DNA from: CAYUYV01 sp964474635
GTDB taxonomy: Bacteria > Pseudomonadota > Alphaproteobacteria > JAJFIK01
Length of the DNA stretch: 64,000 nt
Assembly: GCA_964474635.1 (NCBI GenBank)
Contig: CAYYTT010000005.1
Coordinates: 4,018-68,017 of the forward strand
Reading direction: 5' to 3'
The translations under genes and the position numbers were made by a program. Positions 52,246 through 62,130 of the stretch are shown one piece after another. Within the stretch, counting starts at the first letter, position 1. Each line of letters starts with the position of its first letter. The notes below the pieces were generated by a model. That model had not been told where the DNA came from. It made no database searches and saw only the letters and a list, made by a program, of their open reading frames with translations.

Positions 52246-54777
52246 TCAGTAGCGTACCGCGAAGCGGGCGCTGTAGAAGCGGGGCGGGCCGGCAATGAAG
52301 GTCGGGATGCCAAAGGCACCGCCCGTGTTGCCCGCATCGATGATAAAGTCCTGATCAAGAAGGTTTTGGGCCTCCAGCGTGATGCTGAATTTCTCGTCCT
52401 TAGCCACGTACCCGGCCCGGATGTTCACAAGACCGTAGGCCTCCTGAGAGATCTCCGGGATGGTGTAGAGAAGACCGCCCGTCATCGGGTCGAAAACCGG
52501 AATGTCGGCCTGATTTTCGTCCTCAAAGAAAACCCGCGATTGCCAGGTATAGGTTGGCGTGATGAACAACTCGCCCCGCTCGCCCAGGTCGTGTGTGTAG
52601 GTCAGGCCAGCCGACAGGGAGTGGTCCGGGCTCAGACGGAACTGATTGCCGCCGAAGACGAGCGGATTGCCGTTATCGTCCTCATCGTCGAAGCGGGCCC
52701 GGCTGAAGCCGTATGTCGCGAACAGTTCCAGGTTTTCCAGCGGGTTGGCGAAGATCTGAGCCTCCACCCCGATGGCATCGGCCCCGCCGGCGTTGATGGT
52801 TTCGGCCAGACCCGTGGTCACGTCGATGATCGTCGTGATGAAATCGCTGTAGTCATAGTAGTAGACCGAGCCGGAGGCCTCGATTTTGCCGTCCCAGAAC
52901 AGGCCCTTTGCGCCGATCTCGTAGCTGTCCACGATTTCGTCCGGGAACGTCTCGAAACCGGCGAAGACCGGGCCTACCACATTGACATCGACCACTTCCG
53001 GCCGGCGGCCCCGGGCATAGGAGCCATAAAGATTGACGCCGCCTGGCGCCTGATACTGCACCACCGCCCGCCAGACGAAATCCGAGAAAGTCTCTTCGGG
53101 ACTTTCGATGATGATGTTGCCCGTGTCGGCCGCCAGAATCGTCTCGATGGGCTCCCCGTCGAGGGGATTTGTGATGGGCCCACCGGTCAGAATGCCAAGG
53201 GCGGCAAGGCCGCTCACGCCTTCCACGACGCCGCCGGAAAAGCCAGTCACCTTTTCGTCCCGGCTCCACCGGATGCCGCCCGTCACACTGAGCCGGTCCG
53301 TGAGGTTCACGGTCAAGTCGGCAAAGACGTCAAAGGCGGCATTGTCGGCAAAGTTCGTGAATTGCTCCTGGAAGAAGGGGCTCACAAGGTTGAAGGGCGG
53401 TGTGGTCTGAAGCACGGGCTCCAGCAGGGCCGGATTGCCGGTCAGGAAAATCTGGGAAAGGCCCGGATCGCCGAAGAGGAACGTGGCATCCGCCGGCAAG
53501 CCAAAGGCCGCTGCCAGATCCGCATTGCTGCCTGTGGCGGCGATGGAGGAGAAGAGGGCCAGGACACCGCGCTCGTCGAAGCCGAGCGGTACGGCCTGTT
53601 CGCCATTTTCAAAGAAGATGTTCCCGCCGATGAAGCCGCGAAACCGTCCGCCGGCGTCGTAGTTCAGGCGGATTTCCTCGCTCCACTGGCTGCCCGCCGC
53701 GTCTTCGGCAAAGATCAGCAGATCGAAGGCCGTGCCATCCGGGTCAAACACTTCAACGGAGTCGAACTCGCGGTAGGCGGCGATATTGGTCAGGGTCCAG
53801 TCGTCGTTGATTTCGAAGACGATTTCCGTCGTGACGCCCCACACTTCCCGGTCGACGCTCAGCGGCGTTCCGCCCAGAAAGTTTCCAAAGGTGTTGAGGG
53901 AAGCAACGTCATTGGGATCGGTATTGCCGCCTAGGGCCGGGATCACGCCGCTTTTAAAACTGCTGCCAGTGGGCGTGTCGTGCTGATAAGAGGCGATGAC
54001 ATCGACCCGCAGACGCTCCGTGGGCGTCCAGCGGACGACGCCGCGCACGGCCGTGGTGTCCGTACCGTTCAAGTCCCGGCCCGTGTTGTTGTCCAGATAG
54101 CCGTTCCGGAAGGAATACTGGCCCGACAGGCGCACGGCCAATTCATTGTCGATGATGGGGATGTTCAGATAGGCGTCCACTTCGTCATGGGACAGATTGC
54201 CGATCTGGTAGGACGCGCCGAAGCCAAACTCGTTTTCGGGACGCTTGGAAATAAGCGAGACCGCGCCGATCTGGGCGCTGCGCCCGAACAGGGTGCCTTG
54301 CGGACCTTTGAGAACCTCGACCCGCTCCAGGTCGAACAACTGCACCACGGAGCCGCGCGAGCGCGAGATGGTCACCCCGTCCTGGAACACCGAGACACGC
54401 GGTTCGATGTTCGAGGCGCCAGAGTCCGAGGTGATGCCACGGATCACGAACCCTGGATTGTTCACGCTCTGCTCCTGCACCACGAGGCCGGGCACGAAGC
54501 GGGACAGTTCATCGAATTCCGTCACCCCGATGGCGTCAAGGAACTCGCCGTCATAGGCGGTGATATTGATGGGCACGTCGAGGATCGATTCCTCGCGCTT
54601 TTGTGCCGTCACCACGATCGTCTCGACCCCGCCGGCCTCGGTTGCGGGCGTTGGCGTTGTGGGGGCTGTCTGGTCCGTATCCTGGGCAAAGCCCGGGCCG
54701 GCCAGCAGAACGGCGCTCGCGCACACTCCGGCCAAAAGCCAGCCGCGTAGGTTTGACGGGTCGCGCAAGGTCGTCAT
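52246..54777 (-). CDS. TonB-dependent outer-membrane receptor
   Basis: 843 residues. Signal peptide (VCASAVLLAGPGFAQ), TonB box ETIVVTAQKRE near residue 52, plug domain (LDVPINITAYDGEFLDAIGV..., VEVLKGPQGTLFGRSAQIGA near 152) and a C-terminal barrel ending GPPRFYSARFAVRY. It belongs to the large receptor set of alphaproteobacteria that take up plant, algal or steroid-like compounds. The ligand is not inferable. Upstream 114 bases separate it from the 2OG-oxygenase gene on the same strand. Confidence 0.93.
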   Translation of the reverse strand: MTTLRDPSNLRGWLLAGVCASAVLLAGPGFAQDTDQTAPTTPTPATEAGGVETIVVTAQKREESILDVPINITAYDGEFLDAIGVTEFDELSRFVPGLVVQEQSVNNPGFVIRGITSDSGASNIEPRVSVFQDGVTISRSRGSVVQLFDLERVEVLKGPQGTLFGRSAQIGAVSLISKRPENEFGFGASYQIGNLSHDEVDAYLNIPIIDNELAVRLSGQYSFRNGYLDNNTGRDLNGTDTTAVRGVVRWTPTERLRVDVIASYQHDTPTGSSFKSGVIPALGGNTDPNDVASLNTFGNFLGGTPLSVDREVWGVTTEIVFEINDDWTLTNIAAYREFDSVEVFDPDGTAFDLLIFAEDAAGSQWSEEIRLNYDAGGRFRGFIGGNIFFENGEQAVPLGFDERGVLALFSSIAATGSNADLAAAFGLPADATFLFGDPGLSQIFLTGNPALLEPVLQTTPPFNLVSPFFQEQFTNFADNAAFDVFADLTVNLTDRLSVTGGIRWSRDEKVTGFSGGVVEGVSGLAALGILTGGPITNPLDGEPIETILAADTGNIIIESPEETFSDFVWRAVVQYQAPGGVNLYGSYARGRRPEVVDVNVVGPVFAGFETFPDEIVDSYEIGAKGLFWDGKIEASGSVYYYDYSDFITTIIDVTTGLAETINAGGADAIGVEAQIFANPLENLELFATYGFSRARFDDEDDNGNPLVFGGNQFRLSPDHSLSAGLTYTHDLGERGELFITPTYTWQSRVFFEDENQADIPVFDPMTGGLLYTIPEISQEAYGLVNIRAGYVAKDEKFSITLEAQNLLDQDFIIDAGNTGGAFGIPTFIAGPPRFYSARFAVRY

Positions 54778-54891
54778 GGTTGGGTCCCCCGGAACTGTGC
54801 CTGAAATCCCCTTCAGAAACAGGGCGGTTGACGACGGGCCCGTGACTGATTTGCGAAGCTTCGATGATATTTTGTCATCACGAAACCGTGC

Positions 54892-55629
54892 TCACGCCGC
54901 GTCGTGGAAAATGAGGCCCAAGGTCGTGCGCGTGCCCGCCCTGATGACGCTCACCCCATGACGCATCTGGCTGCGCAGCCAGCCCCGTGCGCCGGCTCGC
55001 GGCCGATCCCGCACGGGGAAGATTGCGGCCGCGCCTTGGCTCAAGGACACAACGAGAGGGCGCGACTGCATGCGGGGGCGCTGCTCCACGAGCACGAGTT
55101 CGCCGCCCGTGAAATCCTGCCCCGGCCGACTGAGCAGGAAAACCATCTGCAAAGGAAAGTGGATCTCGCCGTAAAGGTCTTGGTGGAGACAGTTATAATC
55201 GCCCTGGCCGTAGCGCAGCAGCAACGGGGTCGGACGGGTCTGCCCGGCGGCGGCGCACCGCTCCTGCAGGGCCTGAAGGCTGCCGGGCCAATCGGCGGTC
55301 TGCCCCAGTAGGCCTGCCCACCGGTTCGCGACGGCCGCGAGTGGGGGATAGAACGCCGCGCGCAGGTCTCCCACGACCTTGGGCAAGGGCTGCGCGAAAT
55401 ATTTGTACGCGCCCCGCCCGAAGCCGTGCCGGGCCATGACGACCGTGGAGCGAAACGCCGTTTGCGGACGATCATAGAGCGCGCTGAGTTGCGCGCAATG
55501 CTCCGGGGACAGAAGGGGCGGCGTCACGGCCGCCCCATCCTCATCGAGCTGTCGGTTGAGATCGGCCCAGTCGAGACTTGAGACCAGGGACGGGGCATCC
55601 ACGTCCGGCGGGGTCAGGGGCGTGTTCAT
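54892..55629 (-). CDS. 2-oxoglutarate/Fe(II) oxygenase of the Ada operon
   Basis: 245 residues with the jelly-roll 2OG-Fe(II) motif: CLHQDLYGE (HxD, near residue 148), distal histidine in QMRHGVSVIRAG near 220, and R-x-TLGLIFHDAA holding the 2OG arginine. Its ATG overlaps the ada stop by four bases (ATGA), so it is translated with Ada. The shared operon with Ada suggests repair or tolerance of alkylation damage. It lacks the AlkB signature around HxD, so it is a prolyl-hydroxylase-type enzyme rather than AlkB. Confidence 0.88.
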   Translation of the reverse strand: MNTPLTPPDVDAPSLVSSLDWADLNRQLDEDGAAVTPPLLSPEHCAQLSALYDRPQTAFRSTVVMARHGFGRGAYKYFAQPLPKVVGDLRAAFYPPLAAVANRWAGLLGQTADWPGSLQALQERCAAAGQTRPTPLLLRYGQGDYNCLHQDLYGEIHFPLQMVFLLSRPGQDFTGGELVLVEQRPRMQSRPLVVSLSQGAAAIFPVRDRPRAGARGWLRSQMRHGVSVIRAGTRTTLGLIFHDAA

Positions 55630-56729
55630 GTGCCGGCGCTCCGCCGGCGCTCGGCGTCGAGCAGGGCCCGCTTGCGCTCCATACCCCAGCGGTAGCCGCC
55701 CAGGCCCCCGTCACCGCGCAGGACCCGGTGGCAGGGCACCAGAACGCCGATCCGGTTCGCCCCGCAGGCCGAGGCCGCAGCCCGCACGGCCTTGGGCGCC
55801 CCGATGCCGGCCGCCACCTCGCCGTAACTCACCACCGAGCCTTCCGTCACGGACAACAAAAACCGCCAGACCTTGATTTGAAAGGCCGTCCCCTGAAGGT
55901 CAAGCGGCAGATCCGGGCGCGGGCCCGAACCGGCCAGATGCCCATCAAGGGCCGTCATCCAGGCATCAAGCTCGGCCGCCTTGCACGCGGCGGATGGGGC
56001 CAGGGTCGCCGCCGGGAACTCGTCCTGGAGCTGCGCAAGGAGGCTGGCCTCGTCCGCCCCGAACATCACGAAGCAGACGCCCCGGCCCGTCGCGCCCATC
56101 ATCAGGGGCCCGAGGGCCGTCGGCCGGCAGGCATAGGCAATGGTTTCCCCCGCACCGCCTGACCGGTAGGCCGAGGGCGTCATGCCGATCCGCCCGGCCG
56201 CCGCGCCGTAAACCCGGCTCGTCGAGCCGTAGCCGGCCTCGAAGATGGCGCCCGCGACCCCGTCGCCCGAACGCAGCAGCGTCTTCAGCCGACCCAGACG
56301 GGCCGCGTCCTGGAATGCCTTGGGCGAGACACCGAACGCGGCTCGGAAGGCGCGGTTCAGGACGGCCGGCGTGAGGCCGGCCCGCGCGGCAAGGTCCGCG
56401 GCCGTCAGCGTCTCGTCCGCATGGGCCTCGATGTGCCGGGCCAGCGCGGTCAGGGCGGCGATATCGCGGGCCGTCTCGGTCGGTCGGCACCGTTTGCAGG
56501 GGCGAAACCCGGCCGCCTGGGCCGCCGCGCCATCGGGAAAGAAGCGCAGGTTCTCCGGCCGGGCCGGGCGTGCGGCGCAGGTGGGCCGGCAAAAGACGCC
56601 CGTGGTGATGACGGCGTAAACGAACCGCCCGTCCCAAGTCGGGTCGCGTCGGGCAATGGCGGCGCGCATTTCGGGCTCCGGCCACGGGGTGCGGGCCTTC
56701 TGCAGCGTGGGTGCCTGGGAATTGGACAT
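55626..56729 (-). CDS. ada: Bifunctional Ada regulator/O6-methylguanine-DNA methyltransferase
   Basis: 367 residues. N-terminal Ada zinc domain: VFCRPTCAARPARPENLRFF and CKRCRP give the four zinc cysteines, including the methyl-accepting one. AraC HTH near 105-180 (ETLTAADLAARAGLT, FEAGYGSTSRVYGAA). C-terminal methyltransferase with active-site PCHRV near 345. It reverses O6-methylguanine and methylphosphotriesters and activates its own operon when methylated. ATG at 56729 follows GAGGAGG. The downstream 2OG oxygenase is co-translated. Confidence 0.95.
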   Translation of the reverse strand: MSNSQAPTLQKARTPWPEPEMRAAIARRDPTWDGRFVYAVITTGVFCRPTCAARPARPENLRFFPDGAAAQAAGFRPCKRCRPTETARDIAALTALARHIEAHADETLTAADLAARAGLTPAVLNRAFRAAFGVSPKAFQDAARLGRLKTLLRSGDGVAGAIFEAGYGSTSRVYGAAAGRIGMTPSAYRSGGAGETIAYACRPTALGPLMMGATGRGVCFVMFGADEASLLAQLQDEFPAATLAPSAACKAAELDAWMTALDGHLAGSGPRPDLPLDLQGTAFQIKVWRFLLSVTEGSVVSYGEVAAGIGAPKAVRAAASACGANRIGVLVPCHRVLRGDGGLGGYRWGMERKRALLDAERRRSAGT

Positions 56730-56919
56730 GACGGGACCTCCTCTTGTGCTCATGTCCCGCACCGTGCCGCACGCTACCAGCGCTCGCGCTCCGATTACGC
56801 CGCGCAATTCGCAACGCGCGCGTGGGTCGTAGGGCAGGCTTAAAGCCTCCTTAGTGGGGTATCTGCTATGTCTCGGGTAGTGCGCGCGCAGTGTTGTTTT
56901 GGGAGGCTCAAACTTGGAT

Positions 56920-59568
56920 ATGCACGGGCCGATATCCCGACAATCCGTTCAGGTCCGCCTTCGGTGGATTAACGGGCTCTTTGTCGTGTCCGGTCTCGTG
57001 GCCATCCTGGGCTTTTGGCAGGTTATCAACGGGGCCGCGCTGCACCAGCACAATTTTAAGCATGTTAAACACAATGATGATCTGCGCCGGGAGCTTTACG
57101 ATAATGAACGCGGCCGTGATCTCGATCCGCGGCGCTTACGTGCGATCTTGACGGATATTCGGGCCCAGCCGGCGAAGTGTCTGGCCATTGTGGGGCCGCT
57201 GGAGCGGGCGGCCATGCGTCTTGCGCACACCTATCAGGCCGTCGATCTGTGTGTTGAAGATCTGGCCCTGGCCGATGAGACGCTGGACCTCCTTGACCGT
57301 TATGAAGCCGGAGCCATGTCGCGCGAACGGTTCCTGGCGGCGCTCGCCAGGGCCCTGGAACAGTTTCTGGCCAAGTCGGCGGCTTTCGAGCCTCTGGTGG
57401 AGCGGACGGTCAATTTCGTCTTTGTCGTGATGCTGGCCCTGCTGATCATCAATAGCCTGTGCATCGCCATTGCCGGCTTGTGGTTGGGCCGCGGGATTAC
57501 ACGGTCCTATGCCATGCTGGAGACCGCCCGGCGGCAGGCGGCACGGCTCAGTTCAGACCTTGAAGTTCTGTTTGATTCCGTACCCGTGCGTATTTGGATG
57601 ACGGACAAGGAGGGCCGGGTCCTGCGCGAGAACCGACTGGCCCGCGAGGCTGGCAGTCGTCCCATTGGCCACGCACCGGATGGTCCCGGGGGGGCCGTGC
57701 CGGGCGGCGCGGGCGCGGCTTCGCCCCGGGTAGAAGTCTGGGAGTGCGCCGATGGGACACGCGAATGGCTTCAAATCCGCCAGGTGCCCTACCGTCAAGA
57801 CGCGGAAGAGCACTTGCTGACGGTGGCGACGGACGTGACCGAGAGCCAGCGCGATCGGGAGGCTCTCGCCGCCAGCGAGGAACGCTACGACCGTGCCGTC
57901 TCGGCGGCCTCAAGTGGCATTTTCGATTGGGACGTCGTGACCAACGATGTTTTCTTTTCAAAGCGCAATTTTGAACTCCTGGCGGAAACCGACCTCGCCG
58001 AGGTCAAGGGTTTTCGGTGGTGGGAAGAGCGTGTGCATGCGGACGACCTTCCAAGGGTCATGGAGGCGCTGACCGCCCATTTGGAACACGGCGTCAATTA
58101 CGACGAAACCTATCGCATCCGTCACGCCTGCGGTGACTGGCGCTGGTGGCGCTCGCAAGGTCGGGCGCAGCGGGACGAAACCGGTCGTCCGATCCGCATG
58201 GTGGGAACCAATTCGGATATCACGGAACTCGTCGAAGCACAGGTGAAGGCAGAGGCGGCGAGCCGTGCCGTCGAATTTGAAGCGACCCACGATGCCCTCA
58301 CCGGCTTGCCGAACCGGCGTTTCCTCAACAGTGCCATCGCGGCCCTTACGCAAGGGCCGGGCGGGCCGGAGGGCCCCTTGACGGTTGCCCATGTGGATCT
58401 CGACAAATTCAAGGAAATCAACGACACGCTGGGCCATGACGCAGGTGACACGGTGCTTGAGCAGTGTGCTCAAGTGCTGGTCGAGCTCCTGGAGGATGGG
58501 GAATTCGCGGCGCGCATCGGCGGCGATGAATTTCTGCTGGTTTCGACCCAGCCCAATCCGGAGGCGGGTCTGTGGTCCCGGTTCTGCCATCTCATCGGTT
58601 TACTGCAAAAACCGATCATCTATGACGGCAAGCCCTGCTTGATTGGCGCAAGCCTCGGCTCCGCCTCGGGCACGGTCGCCGACTATGCCAAGCTTTTGCA
58701 GCAAGCCGACCTCGCCCTTTACAAGGCCAAGAATTTGGGTGGGAACAAATGCGTTCATTACGATGAGACCCTCGCGGAGGAGGTGTCCTCCAAAAAAACC
58801 ATTGCCGGCGAGATTGTCGCGGGGCTGAACGCTGGCGAGTTCTTTCCCGTCTATGAATTGCAGATCGATGCCAAGACTTTTGATGTGGTGGGTGTGGAAG
58901 CGCTGGCGCGTTGGCGCCACCCGAGGCGCGGCGTGCTCAGCCCGGCCGACTTTCTTCCCGTGGCGGAGGATCTCGGCATAACGCCGCAGCTCGACGATGC
59001 GATCCTGCGCAAAGCCGTCAAGGACATGGAAGGTTTCGAGCGCATGGGGCTCGTGATCCCAAGGGTGTCGCTCAATGTGTCCGCAAAACGCTTGAGCGAC
59101 CCGAACCTGAGCAGCGGTTTGCCCAATATGTCAGGGCACGCCTTTCGGATCGGCTTTGAGCTTCTGGAGACCGCGTTCCTTGATGAACTCAACAACGCCG
59201 TCAAAAACAATTTGGCCCTGCTGCGCGCCAAGGGTGTTGATATCGAGATTGATGACTTCGGCACGGGGCACGCCTCCATCACCAGCGTAATGAGGGTGCG
59301 CCCGGACCGGATCAAGGTCGATCGCAGCTTGATCCAGCCCATCACGCAAGACCCGGATCAACGCCGTATCGTCAAATCCATTGTCGATATCGGTTTGGCA
59401 CTTGGAATTCGGGTCCTCGCAGAAGGTGTCGAAACCATGGAGCACGCTGCTATTTTGCGCGACTTGGGGTGCGATGCGCTTCAGGGTTACGCGTTCTGCC
59501 GTCCCCTTGAGCCGGAGGCCCTGCGCCGGCACCTGGTGGAGCGTCCCTGGGGCCGGGCCGCCGCGTGA
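56920..59568 (+). CDS. PAS-GGDEF-EAL c-di-GMP signalling protein
   Basis: 882 residues. Two membrane segments (about 18-38 and 165-190) flank a helical periplasmic sensor. Then a degenerate PAS (about 215-320), a PAS_3 fold (about 325-440), GGDEF (about 450-620) with an intact RIGGDEF near 533, and EAL (about 640-875) with VEALARW, DDFGTGHASI, KVDRSLIQ and LAEGVET. Cyclase and phosphodiesterase sites both look complete. No RxxD autoinhibitory site precedes GGDEF. GGGAGG is best spaced for a TTG at 56914; the ATG at 56920 differs by two residues. c-di-GMP could influence exopolysaccharide output. Confidence 0.92.
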   Translation: MHGPISRQSVQVRLRWINGLFVVSGLVAILGFWQVINGAALHQHNFKHVKHNDDLRRELYDNERGRDLDPRRLRAILTDIRAQPAKCLAIVGPLERAAMRLAHTYQAVDLCVEDLALADETLDLLDRYEAGAMSRERFLAALARALEQFLAKSAAFEPLVERTVNFVFVVMLALLIINSLCIAIAGLWLGRGITRSYAMLETARRQAARLSSDLEVLFDSVPVRIWMTDKEGRVLRENRLAREAGSRPIGHAPDGPGGAVPGGAGAASPRVEVWECADGTREWLQIRQVPYRQDAEEHLLTVATDVTESQRDREALAASEERYDRAVSAASSGIFDWDVVTNDVFFSKRNFELLAETDLAEVKGFRWWEERVHADDLPRVMEALTAHLEHGVNYDETYRIRHACGDWRWWRSQGRAQRDETGRPIRMVGTNSDITELVEAQVKAEAASRAVEFEATHDALTGLPNRRFLNSAIAALTQGPGGPEGPLTVAHVDLDKFKEINDTLGHDAGDTVLEQCAQVLVELLEDGEFAARIGGDEFLLVSTQPNPEAGLWSRFCHLIGLLQKPIIYDGKPCLIGASLGSASGTVADYAKLLQQADLALYKAKNLGGNKCVHYDETLAEEVSSKKTIAGEIVAGLNAGEFFPVYELQIDAKTFDVVGVEALARWRHPRRGVLSPADFLPVAEDLGITPQLDDAILRKAVKDMEGFERMGLVIPRVSLNVSAKRLSDPNLSSGLPNMSGHAFRIGFELLETAFLDELNNAVKNNLALLRAKGVDIEIDDFGTGHASITSVMRVRPDRIKVDRSLIQPITQDPDQRRIVKSIVDIGLALGIRVLAEGVETMEHAAILRDLGCDALQGYAFCRPLEPEALRRHLVERPWGRAAA

Positions 59569-59593
59569 CGGCCCCGCATCAGGTGGCGCGCCT

Positions 59594-60919
59594 TCAGGCC
59601 GGCGCGCCCAGATCGACCTTCAAGCTGCGGATCGCATGGACGAAGTTGTTCGGCGCAATGTCGATTTCCCCGGTCCAGGTGATGTTGGGGAACCGTGCCA
59701 GGATCTGCCGGTAGGCCGCCTCCAGCTGCATGTTAGCGACCCGCTGGCCCAGGCAGACATGGGGCCCAAGCCCAAAGGCAATATGATCCTTGGCGTTGGA
59801 CCGCGTGACGTCAAAGCGATCCGGGTCGGGAAAGATCGCGGGATCGCGATTGGCCGCTCCGTAATACATGACGAGCTTTTCGCCTTCGGCCACGGGCTGG
59901 CCGGCGACTTCCGTGTCCTTCGTGGCCGTCCGGCGCATATAGATCACCGGCGAGACCATGCGGATGGCCTCGTGGACCATGTTGCCGATCAGGTTCGGAT
60001 TGTCGATCAGCAACCGCTTTTGTTGCGGGAACTCGGTGAGCAGTTTCATGGTGCCCGACAGGGAATTGCGCGTCGTGTCGTTCCCGGCAAAGACGATCAG
60101 CAGCCATGACCCGTCAAGGAAGTTCTCGGACAACAACTCGCCATCCACCCGGGCATTGGCGATGGCCGACAGCAGGTCCTTGCGCGGCTCGCGGCGGCGC
60201 TGCTGCAGGACCGCTTGTCCGTAGTCGAACATCTCCTGGATGGCGTCGAGGAACTGGCCCAGGAACACCGGATCGACATCGCCGATCTCTTTTTGCTGCA
60301 GGGTGTAGCCGGCAATTTCCAGATAGTGCATCCAGCCCACAAGCTTGGGCCGATCCGCCTCGTCGACGCCGAGGATTTCGCACAAGGTGAACAGCGGCAA
60401 TTCGGCCGAGAAGGTTTCCACCATGTCGACGCGCGGGCCCCTGGCGACCATGTCGTCGATCAGGGCACCGACCTGTGCGTCCACTTTCTTGCGCAGGTCC
60501 TCCACATAGCCCGGCGTGAAGAAGGGCATGTGTTCCCGGCGCAGCGGCATGTGGTGCGGCTGGTCAAGGCAGATCATCGTGTCGAGAGAGGAGCGGTGGA
60601 GCAGGGGATGGCGCCGATCCTCCCGCCCGTAGGTCATCAGGATACCGCCCTTCTGGGAGGAGAACGTCGCCGTGTCGAGTTCCACCTTGCGGATGTCCTC
60701 ATAGCCCGTCATGGCCCAAAACCCCGGGCCCTCGGGCTCGGGATGCCACATGATGGGCGCGTGCTCGCGCATGACGTGGAAGGCGTCGATGGGCTGACCG
60801 CCGGTGAAGACGCCGTTGTCGGTCAGCAGCGCCGGAGGATCGAGCGGGTAAACGGGCGCCGTTTTCGGCCCCCTGCTGTCCATATCTTCCGTATAGGTTT
60901 CACTGACCGGCTGCAGCAT
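59594..60919 (-). CDS. Cytochrome P450
   Basis: 441 residues, soluble bacterial class. I-helix AGNDTTRNSLSG near residue 268, ExxR as HEAIRMVSPVIYMRR near 305, and heme loop FGLGPHVCLGQRVA near 377. The MRRTATKDTEVAG and MYYGAANRDP regions resemble P450s of the CYP125/CYP153 sort that oxidise sterol side chains or alkanes, but this is tentative. ATG at 60919 follows GAGGAAA. It needs a ferredoxin and reductase, which are not in the window. The upstream substrate-binding-protein gene ends 86 bases away on the same strand. Confidence 0.92.
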   Translation of the reverse strand: MLQPVSETYTEDMDSRGPKTAPVYPLDPPALLTDNGVFTGGQPIDAFHVMREHAPIMWHPEPEGPGFWAMTGYEDIRKVELDTATFSSQKGGILMTYGREDRRHPLLHRSSLDTMICLDQPHHMPLRREHMPFFTPGYVEDLRKKVDAQVGALIDDMVARGPRVDMVETFSAELPLFTLCEILGVDEADRPKLVGWMHYLEIAGYTLQQKEIGDVDPVFLGQFLDAIQEMFDYGQAVLQQRRREPRKDLLSAIANARVDGELLSENFLDGSWLLIVFAGNDTTRNSLSGTMKLLTEFPQQKRLLIDNPNLIGNMVHEAIRMVSPVIYMRRTATKDTEVAGQPVAEGEKLVMYYGAANRDPAIFPDPDRFDVTRSNAKDHIAFGLGPHVCLGQRVANMQLEAAYRQILARFPNITWTGEIDIAPNNFVHAIRSLKVDLGAPA

Positions 60920-61005
60920 TGCGGGCGTTTCCTCAAGTTGGTTTTCGGTGACGGATTGGCCGATTCTAGACCGCGCCGCCCGGCCGGGCAAAGCCCGGCC
61001 CAGGC

Positions 61006-62130
61006 TCAGCGGACGGTCGCGTCGATGCGGTCGATGCGCGGCGACTCGGTCAGGCGCGGCAGCCAATCGGTGCTGTCGATCCAATAGGCCCGGGTCTTTT
61101 CCAAAAACCGGTCCATGCTGCGTGCCAGGATCCAGGCATCGAGATAGGCGAGCAGGTCCGGATTGCCGCCCCGCAGGCCAAAGGCCAACGGCGTTTCGAG
61201 AAGGGGCCGGTCGAGCGGCAGTTTGAACTGCTCGGGCGACTGGGCAACCAGCACTTCCGGAAAGGGCGTGGTGGCGAGCAGCAGGGGCACCTGCCCTTCA
61301 AGGAGCGCGGTCTTGGCGGCCTGCACCTCGGGATACCGGACGAAGGTCGTCTCGGGCAAAAGTTCGACCGCGATCCGCTCGGCGAAAGACCCGCGTGTCA
61401 CACCGAGGCTCACGTCCTTTCGGTTGAAATCCTCCAGCTCCCGGCCACGCGGTGCCCCCTTGGCTGCGGCAATCAGGTGCACATACTGGCGCGCATAGGG
61501 CCGGGTGAAGGTTACCCGCAGGGCGCGCGCTGGGGTCACGGCATAGGCCGCGATGATCACATCGATGCTGCCACGGGTCAGCGCATCGACAAGTTCCGGC
61601 GCGGCGAGGGGAACGATTTCGGCCTCGACGCCCAGGTCGCTGGCGAGGGCCAGGGCCAGGTCGATTTCATGGCCGATGAGCGTTCCGGCCGCATCGCGCA
61701 TGGCGTAGGGCGTGAACAGGGTGGTGCCAATGCGCAACGCCCCCCGATTGAGGATGACGTCGAGATCGTCGTTTTCGCTGCGGCTGGCTCGCCGGCCACT
61801 TGTCGAAGCCTGGGCCGTGCGGAATGTGGGGTTGTTGCCGCGCGCAAGGCGGGCCGAAGCGGCGCCGGGCCGGGGCACGGGCTGGGGCGGTGCGGCCTGC
61901 GGCGGGGCGGCGTCTTCCGGCCCGAACGCGCCTGACGGTGTGGCCGCCGCGCCGTCCGCGCCCCGGTCCTGGATCAGCCGATTGAGAAGGGAGGAGCCGC
62001 TGCTAGGGCTTCCCTCCTGGCTGAAGGCCGGCATTCCGGTCCCCAGGACCAGGAGGACAGCCGCCACAAGGCCGGCGCAGGATCTGCGCATGGCGGGGGT
62101 GGAGTGCGAGGCAAGAAGGCAGATGGTCAT
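61006..62130 (-). CDS. Orphan periplasmic substrate-binding protein (amino-acid ABC type)
   Basis: 374 residues. Signal peptide (LVAAVLLVLGTGMPAFSQ), then an unusual proline/alanine-rich disordered stretch of about 80 residues, then an SBP_bac_3 domain: LRIGTTLFTPYAMRDA, IGHEIDLALALASDLG, DVIIAAYAVTPARA and ARQYVHLIAA. No permease or ATPase gene adjoins, so it may serve a receptor or chemosensory role. Start at 62130 follows GAAGGATC. It lies upstream of the P450 gene on the same strand. Confidence 0.85.
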   Translation of the reverse strand: MTICLLASHSTPAMRRSCAGLVAAVLLVLGTGMPAFSQEGSPSSGSSLLNRLIQDRGADGAAATPSGAFGPEDAAPPQAAPPQPVPRPGAASARLARGNNPTFRTAQASTSGRRASRSENDDLDVILNRGALRIGTTLFTPYAMRDAAGTLIGHEIDLALALASDLGVEAEIVPLAAPELVDALTRGSIDVIIAAYAVTPARALRVTFTRPYARQYVHLIAAAKGAPRGRELEDFNRKDVSLGVTRGSFAERIAVELLPETTFVRYPEVQAAKTALLEGQVPLLLATTPFPEVLVAQSPEQFKLPLDRPLLETPLAFGLRGGNPDLLAYLDAWILARSMDRFLEKTRAYWIDSTDWLPRLTESPRIDRIDATVR

